Below, piece after piece: positions 1 to 8,703 of a stretch of 22,360 nt of DNA. How positions within the stretch are numbered: the first letter of the stretch is position 1; each line of letters starts with the position of its first letter. The DNA is from DATKCJ01 sp035513275 (lineage in GTDB: Bacteria > Verrucomicrobiota > Verrucomicrobiia > Opitutales > Opitutaceae). The stretch covers positions 1 through 22,360 of the forward strand of contig DATKCJ010000039.1 in the NCBI GenBank assembly GCA_035513275.1, read 5' to 3'. Under the pieces are notes generated by a model. That model worked only from the letters and a program-made list of their open reading frames with translations. It did no database searches and was not told the DNA's origin. The position numbers and the translations under genes are program-made.

Positions 1-769
1 TGAACGGCCCGCGCGGATTGTCCGCCGTGGCGTGGGCGAGGAAGTGCGTGTCGCCGGTCGAGTAGGAGAGGTAGTAGGTGCCTTCGTGCTTGTGCATCCA
101 CGGCCCCTCGAAGAATCGGCGGTCGTGATCGCTCGCGAGCAGCGGCTCGCCGTGCTCGTCGAGAATGCTCAGCTCGGTGGAGTTGCCCTTAAGCGATTTC
201 ATGTCGGACGAGAGTTCTGCGATGCGCGGGCCGAGCGCGGGCTCGTCGTGTCCGGGTTCGCGTCCGTCGGGGTTGAACTCGCCGTTGCGCCACTTCTGAA
301 GCTGGCCGCCCCAGATGCCGCCCCATAGGAGCCACGCGCGGCCGTCGTCGTCGACGAGGCAGCACGGGTCGATGCTGAAGGTGCCGCGGATCGGCTCGGG
401 CTCGGCCTTGTAAGGGCCCTCGGGCTTGTCGGACTCGGCCACGCCGATCCGAAAGATGCCATCCTTGTCGCGCGCGGGGAAGTAGAGGTAGTAGCGGCCG
501 TCGCGGCAGGCGGCGTCGGGCGCCCAGAGTTGTTTGCTGGCCCAAGGCACGTCCTTGAGATCGAGCGCCACGCCGTGGTCGATGACCGGCGCACCTACGC
601 GATCCATGGAGAAGACATGGTAGTCGACCATGTCGTATTGGCTGCCGTTGCTGTCAGAGGGCACGCCGCTGTCGCGGTCGTGCGAGGGGTAAACGTAGAT
701 CCGGCCGTTGAAAACATGCGCCGACGGATCGGCAGTGAAGATATGCGAGATCAGGGGTAGGTCAGGCAT
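1..769 (-). CDS. Glycoside hydrolase family 43 protein, 3' end missing
   Basis: The frame is open from ATG at 769 to the left edge, giving 256 codons without a stop; the rest lies outside the window. GH43 enzymes are five-bladed propeller glycosidases, mostly beta-xylosidases and alpha-arabinofuranosidases acting on plant hemicellulose. The three GH43 catalytic carboxylates can be placed: D14 (general base, in FTADPSAHVFNG), D134 (pKa modulator, in FSIDPCCLVDDDG) and E221 (general acid, in RFFEGPWMHKHEG). Other family motifs seen are QLWAPDAACRDGRYYLYF and GTYYLSYSTGD. I see no signal peptide, because the protein begins MPDLPLISHIFTADPS with the catalytic Asp only 14 residues in, so a cytoplasmic enzyme acting on imported oligosaccharides is plausible. 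No Shine-Dalgarno precedes the ATG (leader TCTCTCCCGC). The exact substrate cannot be told. Confidence 0.93.
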   Translation of the reverse strand, partial: MPDLPLISHIFTADPSAHVFNGRIYVYPSHDRDSGVPSDSNGSQYDMVDYHVFSMDRVGAPVIDHGVALDLKDVPWASKQLWAPDAACRDGRYYLYFPARDKDGIFRIGVAESDKPEGPYKAEPEPIRGTFSIDPCCLVDDDGRAWLLWGGIWGGQLQKWRNGEFNPDGREPGHDEPALGPRIAELSSDMKSLKGNSTELSILDEHGEPLLASDHDRRFFEGPWMHKHEGTYYLSYSTGDTHFLAHATADNPRGPF

Positions 770-980
770 GCGGGAGAGATGAAATAGAGATCGCGGCGCA
801 CGCCAGCAGCTTGTTGCTCTCTCGTTGGACTAAATCCGGCCGCAGCACTGAAAAATCGCCCTTTTGGACGCCTGCGCGAGATACTTGCGACTTGGCGCCC
901 ACCCTCCGGGTTCTACGCTTCGGCCGGCGAAATGTGCGGCACGAATCCCCGTGTCTCGCGGCGCCTGGGACACAACAACC
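770..980. promoter_or_regulatory. Divergent intergenic region between GH43 and ADOP genes
   Basis: These 211 bases separate two divergently read genes and must hold both promoters. The best sigma70-like match on the + strand is TTGGCG (892-897) and TACGCT (914-919) with a 16-base spacer, about 60 bases before the permease ATG. The match is weak in such GC-rich DNA and is offered only as a candidate. I saw no convincing operator. Confidence 0.25.
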
Positions 981-3401
981 ATGTTGAACGACCTCCGATT
1001 CGCCTTCCGGATGATCGCCGGCCACCGCTGGTTCTCCGCCGCAGTCATCGTCACGCTCGCACTCGGCATCGGCATCAACACGACTGTGTTCACGCTGGTG
1101 AACGCCGTCCTCTTCAAGCCGGTGCCGATCCCGGGCGGAGAGCGGCTCGTCACCGTGATGAACCAGGATCCCACCGACCCGCGCCGCTTCCGCGGTATCT
1201 CCTGGCCCGACTATCTCGAGCTCAAGCAAGAGAACCGCACGTTTGCGGGACTTGAGGCGGTCGCGTTTCACGAGAGTGTGTTCAGCGAGCCGGGCATTCC
1301 GCCGGAGCGGATCCGTGGCGCGCAGGTCACATCGGGCTTGTTCAACCTGATTCAAACGCCCCCTGCGATGGGCCGGGGTTTCGCGGAGGCGGACGGCCGC
1401 GCTGGAGCCGAGATCGTCGTGCTCCTCGGGAACAAGGTCTGGAAGAACCGTTACAGCGGTGATCCGGGCGTCGTTGGTCGCGCCGTGCGACTCAACGGCA
1501 AGCCTGCCCTCATCGTCGGCGTGATGCCAGAGGGATTCCACTTTCCGAACAACGAGGACTACTGGATGCCACTCGTGCCCGACGCCGATCTCGAGTTGCG
1601 CACGAATCGCCGGCTCACCCTCTTCGGCATCCTGCACCCCGGCGTGACGGTGGAAGAGGCCGGCGCCGACCTGCACGTCATTTCCGGACGGCTCACAGAG
1701 GAGTTCCCCGACACGAACAAGAACGCTCTGGCGCTCGTGCGCACCTTTCACGACACCTACAACGATGGCCCGATCCGCGCCGTGTTTCTCATGATGCTCG
1801 GCGCGGTCGTGTTCGTGCTGCTGATCGCGTGCGCGAATGTCGCGAACATGATGCTCAGCCGCGCCGTGGCGCGCTCCCGCGAGATCGCAGTGCGGACGGC
1901 GATGGGCGCCTCGCGCTGGCAGATCGTGCGGCAGTTGCTCGTCGAGAGCGTGCTGCTCAGCTCGCTCGGCGGCGCGCTCGGGCTCGGCTTCTCCGCGCTC
2001 GGCGTGCACGCGTTTGACCTCGCGACACAAGACGTGGGCAAACCCTACTGGATCCACTTCGACATGGATTGGCGCGCCTTCTCGTATTTCGCCGTGCTCT
2101 CCGTGCTGAGCGGCATCGTGTTTGGCCTGGTTCCGGCGCTGCGTGCGTCGCGCGTCGACCTCAACCACGCGATGAAGGAAGGCACGCCCGGCGGCGGGAG
2201 TTCGCGCGGCGGTTTGGCCGGCGCACTCGTGGTCCTGCAGTTTGCGCTCACCGTCGTGCTCCTCGCCGGCGCAGGCATGATGATGCGGAGCTTCTTCGCA
2301 GTGCAGGAGGTGAACTCGTTTGTGCGCGCTGAGAACATCCTGACTGCGCGCATCCAGTTGCCAGACGGGAAGGGCGAAGCCTACGATACGCCGCTCGCGC
2401 GCCAGCAGTTCTATGAGAAACTGCTGCCGAATCTCCGCGCGATCCCAGGAGTGGCCGAGGTGGCGGCGGTCAATCACCTACCCGGACTCGGCGCGGGAGA
2501 TCGCAAGCTCGAGTTCGACGGCCGCGAGAATCCCGATCCCAAGAATCCCCCGCTGGGTTCGATGATCATTGAGACGCCGAACTATCTCGACGCCGTCGGC
2601 CTGCCGCTCCTGCAGGGGCGCGGTTTCAACGAGACCGACGGCGAGGAGGGCAGGGAGGTCGCGATCGTGTCGCGCTCGTTCGCGGCGAAATACTGGCCCG
2701 AAGGCGACGCGGTCGGGCACACTTTCCGCAACCTCGACAACGAAACTCCCGGCCCGTGGATGACGGTCATCGGTGTCTGCGCCGACATCGTGCAGGACAT
2801 GCAAAATCCGGACAATTCGCCCGTCTACCATGTGCCCTACCGGCAGCAGTCGTGGGCATGGATGGGATTGATGATCCGCACGACGTCGGATCCAGCGACA
2901 CTCGCCGGCGCGGTTCGCGCGGCGGTCCAGGAACTCGATCAAGATCTGCCGCTCTACGAAGTGCGCACGCTCACTGCGGCGCTTGAGCGCCAGCGGTGGT
3001 TTCTCGTCGTGTTCGGGTCACTGTTCCTGTGCTTCGCGCTCGCTGGGCTGCTGATGGCATCGGTCGGCATCTACGCAGTCGTCGCGCAGGCGACCTCGCG
3101 GCGCACGCGCGAGATCGGCATCCGGATGGCGCTCGGAGCCACGGCGGCACGCATCGCGCGTCTCGTGCTCTCGCGCGGTCTCGTCCAACTCGGCATCGGC
3201 CTCGTCATCGGCCTCACCGGCGCCTTCGGCGCCACGCACCTCATGGCAAATTCCGGCCTCTCATTGCAGGTGTCACCCAACGATCCCGTCCTCTTCATCT
3301 CAATCACAGCCGTGCTCGTCGCAATCGGGCTCTTCGCCTGCTGGCTGCCAGCGCGTCGCGCGGCGAGAATCGCACCAACAGAAGCGCTGAGGACGGAATG
3401 A
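981..3401 (+). CDS. ADOP-family ABC transporter permease (MacB/FtsX type, duplicated)
   Basis: This 806-aa inner-membrane protein has the layout of the acidobacterial duplicated orphan permease family: two MacB_PCD periplasmic domains, each followed by an FtsX permease domain. TM1 lies near residues 15-44 (AAVIVTLALGIGINTTVF), followed by a periplasmic domain. The first FtsX unit starts near 266 and carries SREIAVRTAMGAS near 298. A second hydrophobic segment near 413-439 leads to the second periplasmic domain, and the second FtsX unit (from about 673) repeats the signature as TREIGIRMALGAT. The two copies of the EIxxRxAxGA motif show the internal duplication. The frame is open further upstream to 864, but that extension is Pro/Arg-rich and unlike the family; MLNDLRFAFRMI at 981 is the canonical beginning. 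No ATPase gene is adjacent. The substrate is unknown. Confidence 0.93.
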   Translation: MLNDLRFAFRMIAGHRWFSAAVIVTLALGIGINTTVFTLVNAVLFKPVPIPGGERLVTVMNQDPTDPRRFRGISWPDYLELKQENRTFAGLEAVAFHESVFSEPGIPPERIRGAQVTSGLFNLIQTPPAMGRGFAEADGRAGAEIVVLLGNKVWKNRYSGDPGVVGRAVRLNGKPALIVGVMPEGFHFPNNEDYWMPLVPDADLELRTNRRLTLFGILHPGVTVEEAGADLHVISGRLTEEFPDTNKNALALVRTFHDTYNDGPIRAVFLMMLGAVVFVLLIACANVANMMLSRAVARSREIAVRTAMGASRWQIVRQLLVESVLLSSLGGALGLGFSALGVHAFDLATQDVGKPYWIHFDMDWRAFSYFAVLSVLSGIVFGLVPALRASRVDLNHAMKEGTPGGGSSRGGLAGALVVLQFALTVVLLAGAGMMMRSFFAVQEVNSFVRAENILTARIQLPDGKGEAYDTPLARQQFYEKLLPNLRAIPGVAEVAAVNHLPGLGAGDRKLEFDGRENPDPKNPPLGSMIIETPNYLDAVGLPLLQGRGFNETDGEEGREVAIVSRSFAAKYWPEGDAVGHTFRNLDNETPGPWMTVIGVCADIVQDMQNPDNSPVYHVPYRQQSWAWMGLMIRTTSDPATLAGAVRAAVQELDQDLPLYEVRTLTAALERQRWFLVVFGSLFLCFALAGLLMASVGIYAVVAQATSRRTREIGIRMALGATAARIARLVLSRGLVQLGIGLVIGLTGAFGATHLMANSGLSLQVSPNDPVLFISITAVLVAIGLFACWLPARRAARIAPTEALRTE

Positions 3402-3420
3402 GGACGGAATGAGGATGGGA
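3388..3420 (+). repeat. 11-bp tandem repeat across the permease stop codon
   Basis: TGAGGACGGAA occurs at 3388-3398 and 3399-3409, then as TGAGGATGGGA at 3410-3420. The permease stop codon TGA is the first three bases of unit two. The repeat runs into an almost pure purine tract to about 3450. Confidence 0.85.
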
Positions 3421-3786
3421 GGAGGGAGTTAGGGAGTAAGGGAATGAGGGATCGGAGTTCACCGCGAGTGACGTGGACGGCCGCGGATTGGGCAGCCGAC
3501 GGGTAGCCCGCGATCTCCGAGCGCGGGTTTCCGAGGTAGCGCGACTCTCGCCGAGAGGCGCGTCGTGGTCCTCCAACTGGTCGCGCCATAGCTCGAGGAG
3601 TTGCGGCGGAAGCCTCCGGCGAAGGACGGACTCTCAACGCGCTCATTCCACCGCATAGCCGGCGCTGCTTTCCGACGGTCACTACTGAACAGGCGCGTGA
3701 CATCGCCGCCGAAGGAAACGCAACAAACTACAAAGCCTGACCCTCTACGGCCCTACGGCCCGGAGGACGATGGATCGGCCCGCTTC
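3402..3786. repeat. Spacer with purine-rich tract and two-hairpin palindromic element
   Basis: No gene is convincing in these 385 bases between convergent genes. After the purine tract (3402-3450) there is a pair of stem-loops: CCCGCG at 3507-3512 with CGCGGG at 3522-3527, then CGCGACTCTCG (3540-3550) with CGAGAGGCGCG (3552-3562), which pair over 11 bases with one mismatch. From 3600 to 3740 the sequence is compositionally mixed and also resembles dispersed intergenic repeat DNA rather than coding sequence. A bidirectional terminator or REP-like role is possible. Confidence 0.55.
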
Positions 3787-6700
3787 TCATGCACAAACGA
3801 CAGCGTCCGCGTTCGGCAACGTGAAGTAGAGGGTGGCCCCGACCCCGAGCTCACCTTCGATCCAGACCCGCCCCCCATGCCGTTGAATCACCCGCTGCAC
3901 GCTGGCGAGTCCGATGCCGGACCCGGCGTATTCCTGATCCGTGTGCAGGCGTTGAAAGACGCGGAACAGCCTGTGGACGTACTTCATATCAAAGCCGCAG
4001 CCGTTGTCGCGAACGAAGAACGTGTCCCCGGCGGCGGTGGCGCTGACGCCGAACTCGATCCGGGCGTTCGGCTGCTTGCTCGTGTATTTCCACGCGTTGG
4101 ACAGGAGATTATCCAGGGCGATGCGCAGGAGCGAAGCGTCGCCGGTGACGACGCACCCGGGTTGAATCGAGAATTCGACCGCGCGCTGCGGTTCCTCCTG
4201 CTGGAGGGCGTGGCTGATCTCGGTGGCAATCACACTGAGATCCACCGGCATCATGCGCATCTCCGAGCGACTGATCCTGGCGAGGCGCAGCATGTCGTCA
4301 ATCAGTGCTCCCATCCGGCGCACGGCGGCCCGGATCGTCTGGAGATACTCCTGACCCTCCCCGCCTAGCTTGTCGGCGCAATCTTCCAGCAATATCTGGC
4401 TGAAGCCGTCAATGCTCCGCAATGGCGCGCGCAGATCGTGCGACACGGAATAGCTGAAGGCCTCGAGCTCCTTGTTCGCGGTTTCGAGCGCAGCGCTCTT
4501 CCTGTTCAAATCGTCCACGGTGTTTACGAGCGCTGCCTGGCTATGGCGCAGTTCCGCCGTCCGCGTGGCCACCTCCCGCTCCAGCCTCACGTTGCGCGTA
4601 TGGATACTCCGGATGCGCCAGCCATAGGCGGACCAGGCCACGGCCGCGAGCATTCCGGCCGCCGCGAAACGGAACCACCACGTCTGCCACCACGGCGGAA
4701 TGATCGCGATCGCGATGGAGGCGCCTGCTTCACTCCACACCCCGTCTTCGTTCGAACCCTGCACCCGGAACACATAGTGGCCCGGATGCAGCCCGGTATA
4801 GACCGCCAGCCGCTCCTTGCTACCAACTGTGCGCCAGCCGGGATCAAAGCCCTCCAGTCTGTAGCGATACTGGTTCTTCGCGGGGGCTACGTAGCTCAAG
4901 GCCGCGAACTCAAAGGACAGGCTGTTCTGGTCGTGCGGCAAGGTCAGCCGGTCCGTATGGTCAATCGTCTTACGCAGCACCGAGTCGCTCCCGACAGGCA
5001 CCGATTTGCCAAACAGCCGGAAATCGGTGAACGCGACCGGCGGTTCGAAGGGATCATTCACCACACGGCTGGGATCGAAGACGTTAAAGCCGTTGACGCC
5101 GCCAAAATACATCTCACCCGTGCGCGGGCTCTTGTAGAAGGCGGTGAAGACATGAAACTCCTTGTCTTGCAGGCCGTCCGATGTGTCGAAGTTGCGGAAG
5201 ATTCCTGTCCTCGGGTCGAAGCGGGAGAGTCCATCGTTGGTGCTGATCCACAGGTTTCCCGACTCATCTTCAAGTATGCCCGCGATCGTGTCGTTGGGCA
5301 GCCCATCCGCTTTTGTGAACACCACCGGGCAGGTTCCGCTTGCCCGATCAAACAAGCACAGCCCTCCAGCCGTGCCGACCCAGAACTGGCCGGCCCGGTC
5401 CTCGCAGAGAACGCGCACATCGTCGTTGGCGAGGCTGGTCAGGTCTTGCGGGTCATTCTTGAACCGCGCGAATTCTCCTGTCGCGGGATCAAACCGATTC
5501 AAGCCGCCACCTTCGGTGGCCACCCACAGGGTCTTCGCCCGGTCTTCGTAGATGTCGGTGACCGAGCCTCCGCTCAAGCTGTTCGGATTTCCCGGATCAT
5601 GCGGGTAGCGTTCAAAGGTTTCGGTCCTGCGATCAAAACGGCTTAAACCGTTATACCAACAGCCCACCCACAGGTTGCCGTTGGAGTCGCGGTGAAGCGA
5701 TCGAACAATGTCGTCGCTCAGGCTGCGGGGGTCATTGGCATCGAACCGGTAGGCTTTGAAGTCACCGGTCTTGGGATCAAACCGGTTCAGCCCGCCCCTG
5801 AAGGTGCCGAACCAGAGCGTGCCGTCCGGATCCTCCTGAGTGGCCGTCACCGAGCCAGTCGTGATACTGGCCGGGTCGGCGGGGTCGTTGCGGTAGAACC
5901 GCCAGGTGTCGGATTCGCGATCCCAGCGGTTGAGGGTGCGAGACGTGCCAATCCACACGATGCCGGCGTGGTCTTCGAAGATGGAGAAGATGAAATTGTC
6001 GGCTACGCTGTTGGGATTGTCGGGATCGTGTTTGTAATGTGCAAACTTGGGCGGCCGGGTGGAAAACATGTTTGCCCCGCCGCCAAGAGTCCCCACCCAC
6101 AGTGTTCCTGAAGGGTCCTCGTGGAGAGAGCCGGTGAAGTTGTTGCGCAAGCTGTGGGGATCGGTCCGGACGTTTCTGTAATGCACGACCTGCCGCCGCA
6201 GCCGGTCGAACTTGAATATCCCGGCGCCACGAGCGCCCAACCACAGCGTGCCCGCCGCATCTTCGTGAAATTGCACGATCGCATTCAACGCGGGTGAATC
6301 TGGGTGGCTGGGCGCGATGTGGTACTGGGTAAACCGTCCGCTCTGCCGGTCCAGCACGCCAAAGCGCTCACGGGTCGCCACCCAGAGTGTCCCGGCGCGA
6401 TCTTCGTAAATCCCCTGCACAAGCGGATCCGGCAAGGCGTGCGGATCGGCCGGATTCGGCAGATATCGGGTAACCTGCCCTGACGCAGGATCGAGCCGGT
6501 TCAGTCCCGCATCCGCGGTGCCGATCCACATCATTCCGCCCGAGTCCTGGTAGAGGTACGCAATCTGATCGCTGCTCAGGCTGTTGGCATCCTGGGGATC
6601 GTGGCGATAGTGGGTAAACGTTCCCGTCGTCGGATCGAGGCGGTTCAGGCCGCCATCCATCGTGCCAATCCATAACCCGCCCGTCCGGTCCTCGACGAGG

Positions 6701-7176
6701 CAGTGTTGGCGGATTCCAGACACACTCAAGCTGTTCGTGTTTTCTGGCTCGTGGCGATAGCGGGTGAAGGTCTCGGTGACCGGGTCGAACCGATCCAACC
6801 CGCCACTGGTGGTGGCCAGCCACAATACGTCGCCACGCGCCCTTTCGATGGCGTGGACGGTGTTGCCGCTCAGACTATTGGGATTGCCGCGTTCGAATCG
6901 AAACGTGCGGAACGCATTGCCATCGTATCGACTCAGGCCATCGCCGGTGGCGAACCACAAGAAGCCTCGCGAGTCCTGAGCGATGCCAAACACGTTTGCT
7001 GATGGCAGTCCCTCTTCACCGGTGAGGGTGGTGAACCGGATATCTTTCCCGACGGTCAGCGACAGGATCACTCTGTCAGGAGCATCCTGATCTTGCGCCG
7101 ACACTGGCGCCAATCCATCCGCCAGCACAATCATGGCTGAAACAAGGACTGTCTGCACAAAAGCAGGAAGCTTCAT
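3787..7176 (-). CDS. Two-component-propeller sensor histidine kinase (Y_Y_Y, HisKA, HATPase)
   Basis: This is a 1129-aa membrane sensor kinase. A signal peptide (MKLPAFVQTVLVSAMIVLAD, residues 1-20, then a probable cleavage near 27) leads to about 14 Reg_prop repeats (residues ~40-720) of the form LWVGT..GGLNRFDP followed by NPNSLS, building periplasmic beta-propellers. A Y_Y_Y domain (~754-819) precedes one TM segment (~829-851, RFAAAGMLAAVAWSAYGW), a short coiled coil, then HisKA with phospho-acceptor His913 in SVSHDLRAPLRS. The ATPase domain shows the N box (DNLLSNAWKYT, Asn1027), G1 (DNGCGF, Asp1057) and G2 (GSGIGLASV, ~1084). Unlike Bacteroides HTCS proteins it has no receiver or AraC domain, so it needs a separate response regulator; none is adjacent. 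The family commonly senses glycan breakdown products. The open frame extends to 7518, but the added residues come from a kinase relic, and 7176 gives a proper signal peptide. Confidence 0.93.
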   Translation of the reverse strand: MKLPAFVQTVLVSAMIVLADGLAPVSAQDQDAPDRVILSLTVGKDIRFTTLTGEEGLPSANVFGIAQDSRGFLWFATGDGLSRYDGNAFRTFRFERGNPNSLSGNTVHAIERARGDVLWLATTSGGLDRFDPVTETFTRYRHEPENTNSLSVSGIRQHCLVEDRTGGLWIGTMDGGLNRLDPTTGTFTHYRHDPQDANSLSSDQIAYLYQDSGGMMWIGTADAGLNRLDPASGQVTRYLPNPADPHALPDPLVQGIYEDRAGTLWVATRERFGVLDRQSGRFTQYHIAPSHPDSPALNAIVQFHEDAAGTLWLGARGAGIFKFDRLRRQVVHYRNVRTDPHSLRNNFTGSLHEDPSGTLWVGTLGGGANMFSTRPPKFAHYKHDPDNPNSVADNFIFSIFEDHAGIVWIGTSRTLNRWDRESDTWRFYRNDPADPASITTGSVTATQEDPDGTLWFGTFRGGLNRFDPKTGDFKAYRFDANDPRSLSDDIVRSLHRDSNGNLWVGCWYNGLSRFDRRTETFERYPHDPGNPNSLSGGSVTDIYEDRAKTLWVATEGGGLNRFDPATGEFARFKNDPQDLTSLANDDVRVLCEDRAGQFWVGTAGGLCLFDRASGTCPVVFTKADGLPNDTIAGILEDESGNLWISTNDGLSRFDPRTGIFRNFDTSDGLQDKEFHVFTAFYKSPRTGEMYFGGVNGFNVFDPSRVVNDPFEPPVAFTDFRLFGKSVPVGSDSVLRKTIDHTDRLTLPHDQNSLSFEFAALSYVAPAKNQYRYRLEGFDPGWRTVGSKERLAVYTGLHPGHYVFRVQGSNEDGVWSEAGASIAIAIIPPWWQTWWFRFAAAGMLAAVAWSAYGWRIRSIHTRNVRLEREVATRTAELRHSQAALVNTVDDLNRKSAALETANKELEAFSYSVSHDLRAPLRSIDGFSQILLEDCADKLGGEGQEYLQTIRAAVRRMGALIDDMLRLARISRSEMRMMPVDLSVIATEISHALQQEEPQRAVEFSIQPGCVVTGDASLLRIALDNLLSNAWKYTSKQPNARIEFGVSATAAGDTFFVRDNGCGFDMKYVHRLFRVFQRLHTDQEYAGSGIGLASVQRVIQRHGGRVWIEGELGVGATLYFTLPNADAVVCA

Positions 7177-7177
7177 C

Positions 7178-7527
7178 TCACAGGTCGCTGGCGTTTGGCG
7201 AAGCCTCTCTGCCTGGCAGCTTGAAATGGTGACAGGTTTCGCGATCCTCTTCACCTTCGATCCAAACCTTGCGACCCTGACGTCGGACGATCCGCTGCAC
7301 GCTGGCGAGCTCCAAGCCGGTGCCCGAAATCCCGACTCCCATCGTGCATGCCCTGGAAGGCGCCGGGGACTTTCTGCACAGCCCCCGCCCGGGCTTGGCT
7401 GCCCCGTGTTGCTGCTCCATCTCTCCGGCGATCCAGCCCCGGGTTGACTTTCGTCCAAACCATCTCGCTGCGATTGCGTCGGGAAAGCCGCAGCAAAGTC
7501 GTCGATTACACGGCTCATGCGCTAACA
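7178..7527 (-). pseudogene. Decayed C-terminal remnant of a second histidine kinase
   Basis: Fragments of a kinase C-terminus can be read in changing frames. RVIDD then, after one inserted base in the AAA run at 7495-7497, LLRLSRRNRSEM matches ALIDDMLRLARISRSEM of the intact neighbour. Further on FQGMH matches FQRLH, and in another frame GTGLELASVQRIVRRQG and KVWIEGE match the G2 box and following strand. About 200 bases that would hold the N box and G1 box are missing compared with the intact gene. The final frame stops with TGA at 7180-7178, one base before the ATG of the intact kinase, as expected for a former tandem gene pair. DNA similarity to the intact copy is visible (for example CGCTGCACGCTGGCGAG in both, on the + strand). 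Confidence 0.82.
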
Positions 7528-7804
7528 AGCCGACAGGCGCTTCTGGGCGGGGTATTGTCCATGCAACATGCCTTCGTTTGGTTTCTGAACCGACGCAGTG
7601 CAACGAACCTCCAGCAGGGTTGCCATCAACGACATCTCAAGCAAGTCGAATGGCTGTTTCCGAAAGAGGGCGACTGGGTCGGGCTTTGCAGATTGTCGTT
7701 CACCGCGTTGCGGCGCAATCAGGAGAAGGGCACGATTTCGTACTCAAGACATCGGTAACAGGTAGGTTACAGGTTCAATGTTGGGAGGAGATTAGGCAGT
7801 TCGG
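7528..7804. other. Spacer without recognisable gene
   Basis: No convincing gene is seen. It may hold the promoter for the leftward kinase and further decayed DNA of the relic's N-terminal side, but I could align nothing. A weak repetition of GGTTACAGGTT type occurs near 7757-7780 (GTAACAGGTAGGTTACAGG). Confidence 0.4.
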
Positions 7805-7815
7805 ATGGCGGCAGC

Positions 7816-7847
7816 TTCCTGCGGGTGGCTGGCGGCCCGCAGGAAGT
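7816..7847. repeat. Perfect 11-bp inverted repeat, strong stem-loop
   Basis: CTTCCTGCGGG (7816-7826) and CCCGCAGGAAG (7837-7847) are perfectly complementary around a 10-base loop. No T tract follows on either strand, so it is not a classical intrinsic terminator. It lies just before a coding-like fragment. Confidence 0.8.
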
Positions 7848-8140
7848 GTAGTGGCGTCCGCCCCGGCCTCGGCGACCTGCTCGCCCGGCAGCGCCAGTTT
7901 CGCGTCGCGCTGCGCCTGATCGAACTCCGCCGCTCGGGTGCAGCCAATGCCGGACTCGATACGCTGGGCTCCCAGCCGGACGATCTCATGCATCCGTTCA
8001 CCCGGGAAAAGTTGCGCCTTTCGAAACGCGGCGCGCTCGACGTGCTCGCATTCACCTCGGGCACGAGCGGCGCGTTTACCGACGAAGACGGCAATCCGGT
8101 GAACGAATTGCTCTGGCGCGTGCCCGCGGGCACGCGGTGA
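7848..8140 (+). pseudogene. Coding-like fragment of an unrecognised protein
   Basis: A frame open from ATG at 7805 to TGA at 8140 has strongly G/C-rich third positions and protein-like composition from about 7880 on, with segments such as ALRLIELRRSGAANAG, DDLMHPFTREKLRLSKRG and GNPVNELLWRVPAG. The first dozen codons coincide with the stem-loop at 7816-7847 and are not protein-like. I do not recognise the family. It could be the C-terminal remnant of a longer gene whose front was lost, or a small real gene with a start after 7848. No Shine-Dalgarno is visible, and both flanks are repeat or relic DNA, which favours a remnant. Confidence 0.4.
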
Positions 8141-8441
8141 TCTTGCGGTTCGCCACGACAAGCGGGGCCGAGGCGCAACAGGTCACCGCCCAAAGGCGGA
8201 ACCCTGGCTCTCAGGCCTCGGCGACTTCCTCGTCTCTGCGGTGCAACCGGCCTGCTGTCTCTTGTCACCCGCTTCCTGTCGTCCGCTTCCACTCTGTGGT
8301 ACTATCTGTGAGCACCCGGCCGGGTTGTGTGCATCCTTTCCGAGTCTCATTGATTCCAGAGCCTTTGTCACAGAGTTCGCGGAGTTCAGAAGAAGTTCAC
8401 AGAGTCCGATGCATTGCTCCGTGTCCTCGGCTTGGACCCGT

Positions 8442-8473
8442 TTCGACAGGCTCAAGGCCCTGAGCGTGCCGAA
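8442..8473. repeat. Imperfect palindrome of the TTCGACAGGCTCA type
   Basis: TTCGACAGGCTCA (8443-8455) pairs with TGAGCGTGCCGAA (8461-8473) with 11 of 13 positions matching. Sequences of the form CTTCGACAGGCTCAGG are common dispersed palindromes in GC-rich bacterial genomes. A half copy is found at 9449-9470. Confidence 0.75.
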
Positions 8474-8620
8474 GGGCTCTGTGCGCTCTGTGACTCGCAT
8501 ACGTTCACTTTGGTTGCGGCTACGCCGCGCCAGGTCTTTGTGGTTCCATCTCGCCGACTCCTCAATCCGCGCCCATCCGTACCGTCCGTGGTCAAACTCC
8601 AACTCAGAAACGAGCTTCGA

Positions 8621-8645
8621 CACGAATTCCTCGAATTGGCCCGAG
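8621..8645 (-). repeat. TTCGTG triple-hexamer repeat, reverse copy
   Basis: On the + strand the hexamers CACGAA (8621), CTCGAA (8630) and CCCGAG (8640) are spaced 9 and 10 bases, the mirror image of the forward copies. With the forward copy at 8675 it forms an inverted pair. Confidence 0.7.
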
Positions 8646-8674
8646 TTCACGGAGCGTCGTTCGGAGGCGCCTGC

Positions 8675-8703
8675 TTCGTGTTCATTCGTGATATTCGTGT
8701 CTC
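8675..8703 (+). repeat. TTCGTG triple-hexamer repeat, forward copy left of vapBC
   Basis: TTCGTG occurs at 8675, 8685 and 8694 (spacing 10 and 9), ending in TTCGTGTCTC. It matches 9485-9513 at 27 of 29 positions, so vapBC sits between two direct copies. Confidence 0.85.

Noticed and set aside
762..2477. 571-codon open frame on the minus strand across the first permease
   Set aside because: It is antisense to a clear ADOP gene, rich in His, Arg, Glu and Asp, without any domain; long antisense frames are expected from GC-rich third positions.
4438..5646. 402-codon open frame on the plus strand over the kinase
   Set aside because: Antisense to the propeller repeats; its apparent internal repetition mirrors the Reg_prop repeats.
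7177..7518. 114-residue N-terminal extension of the kinase in the same frame
   Set aside because: The extension is Pro/Ser/Gly-rich, derives from a frameshifted kinase relic, and would bury the signal peptide; ATG 7176 is the sensible start.
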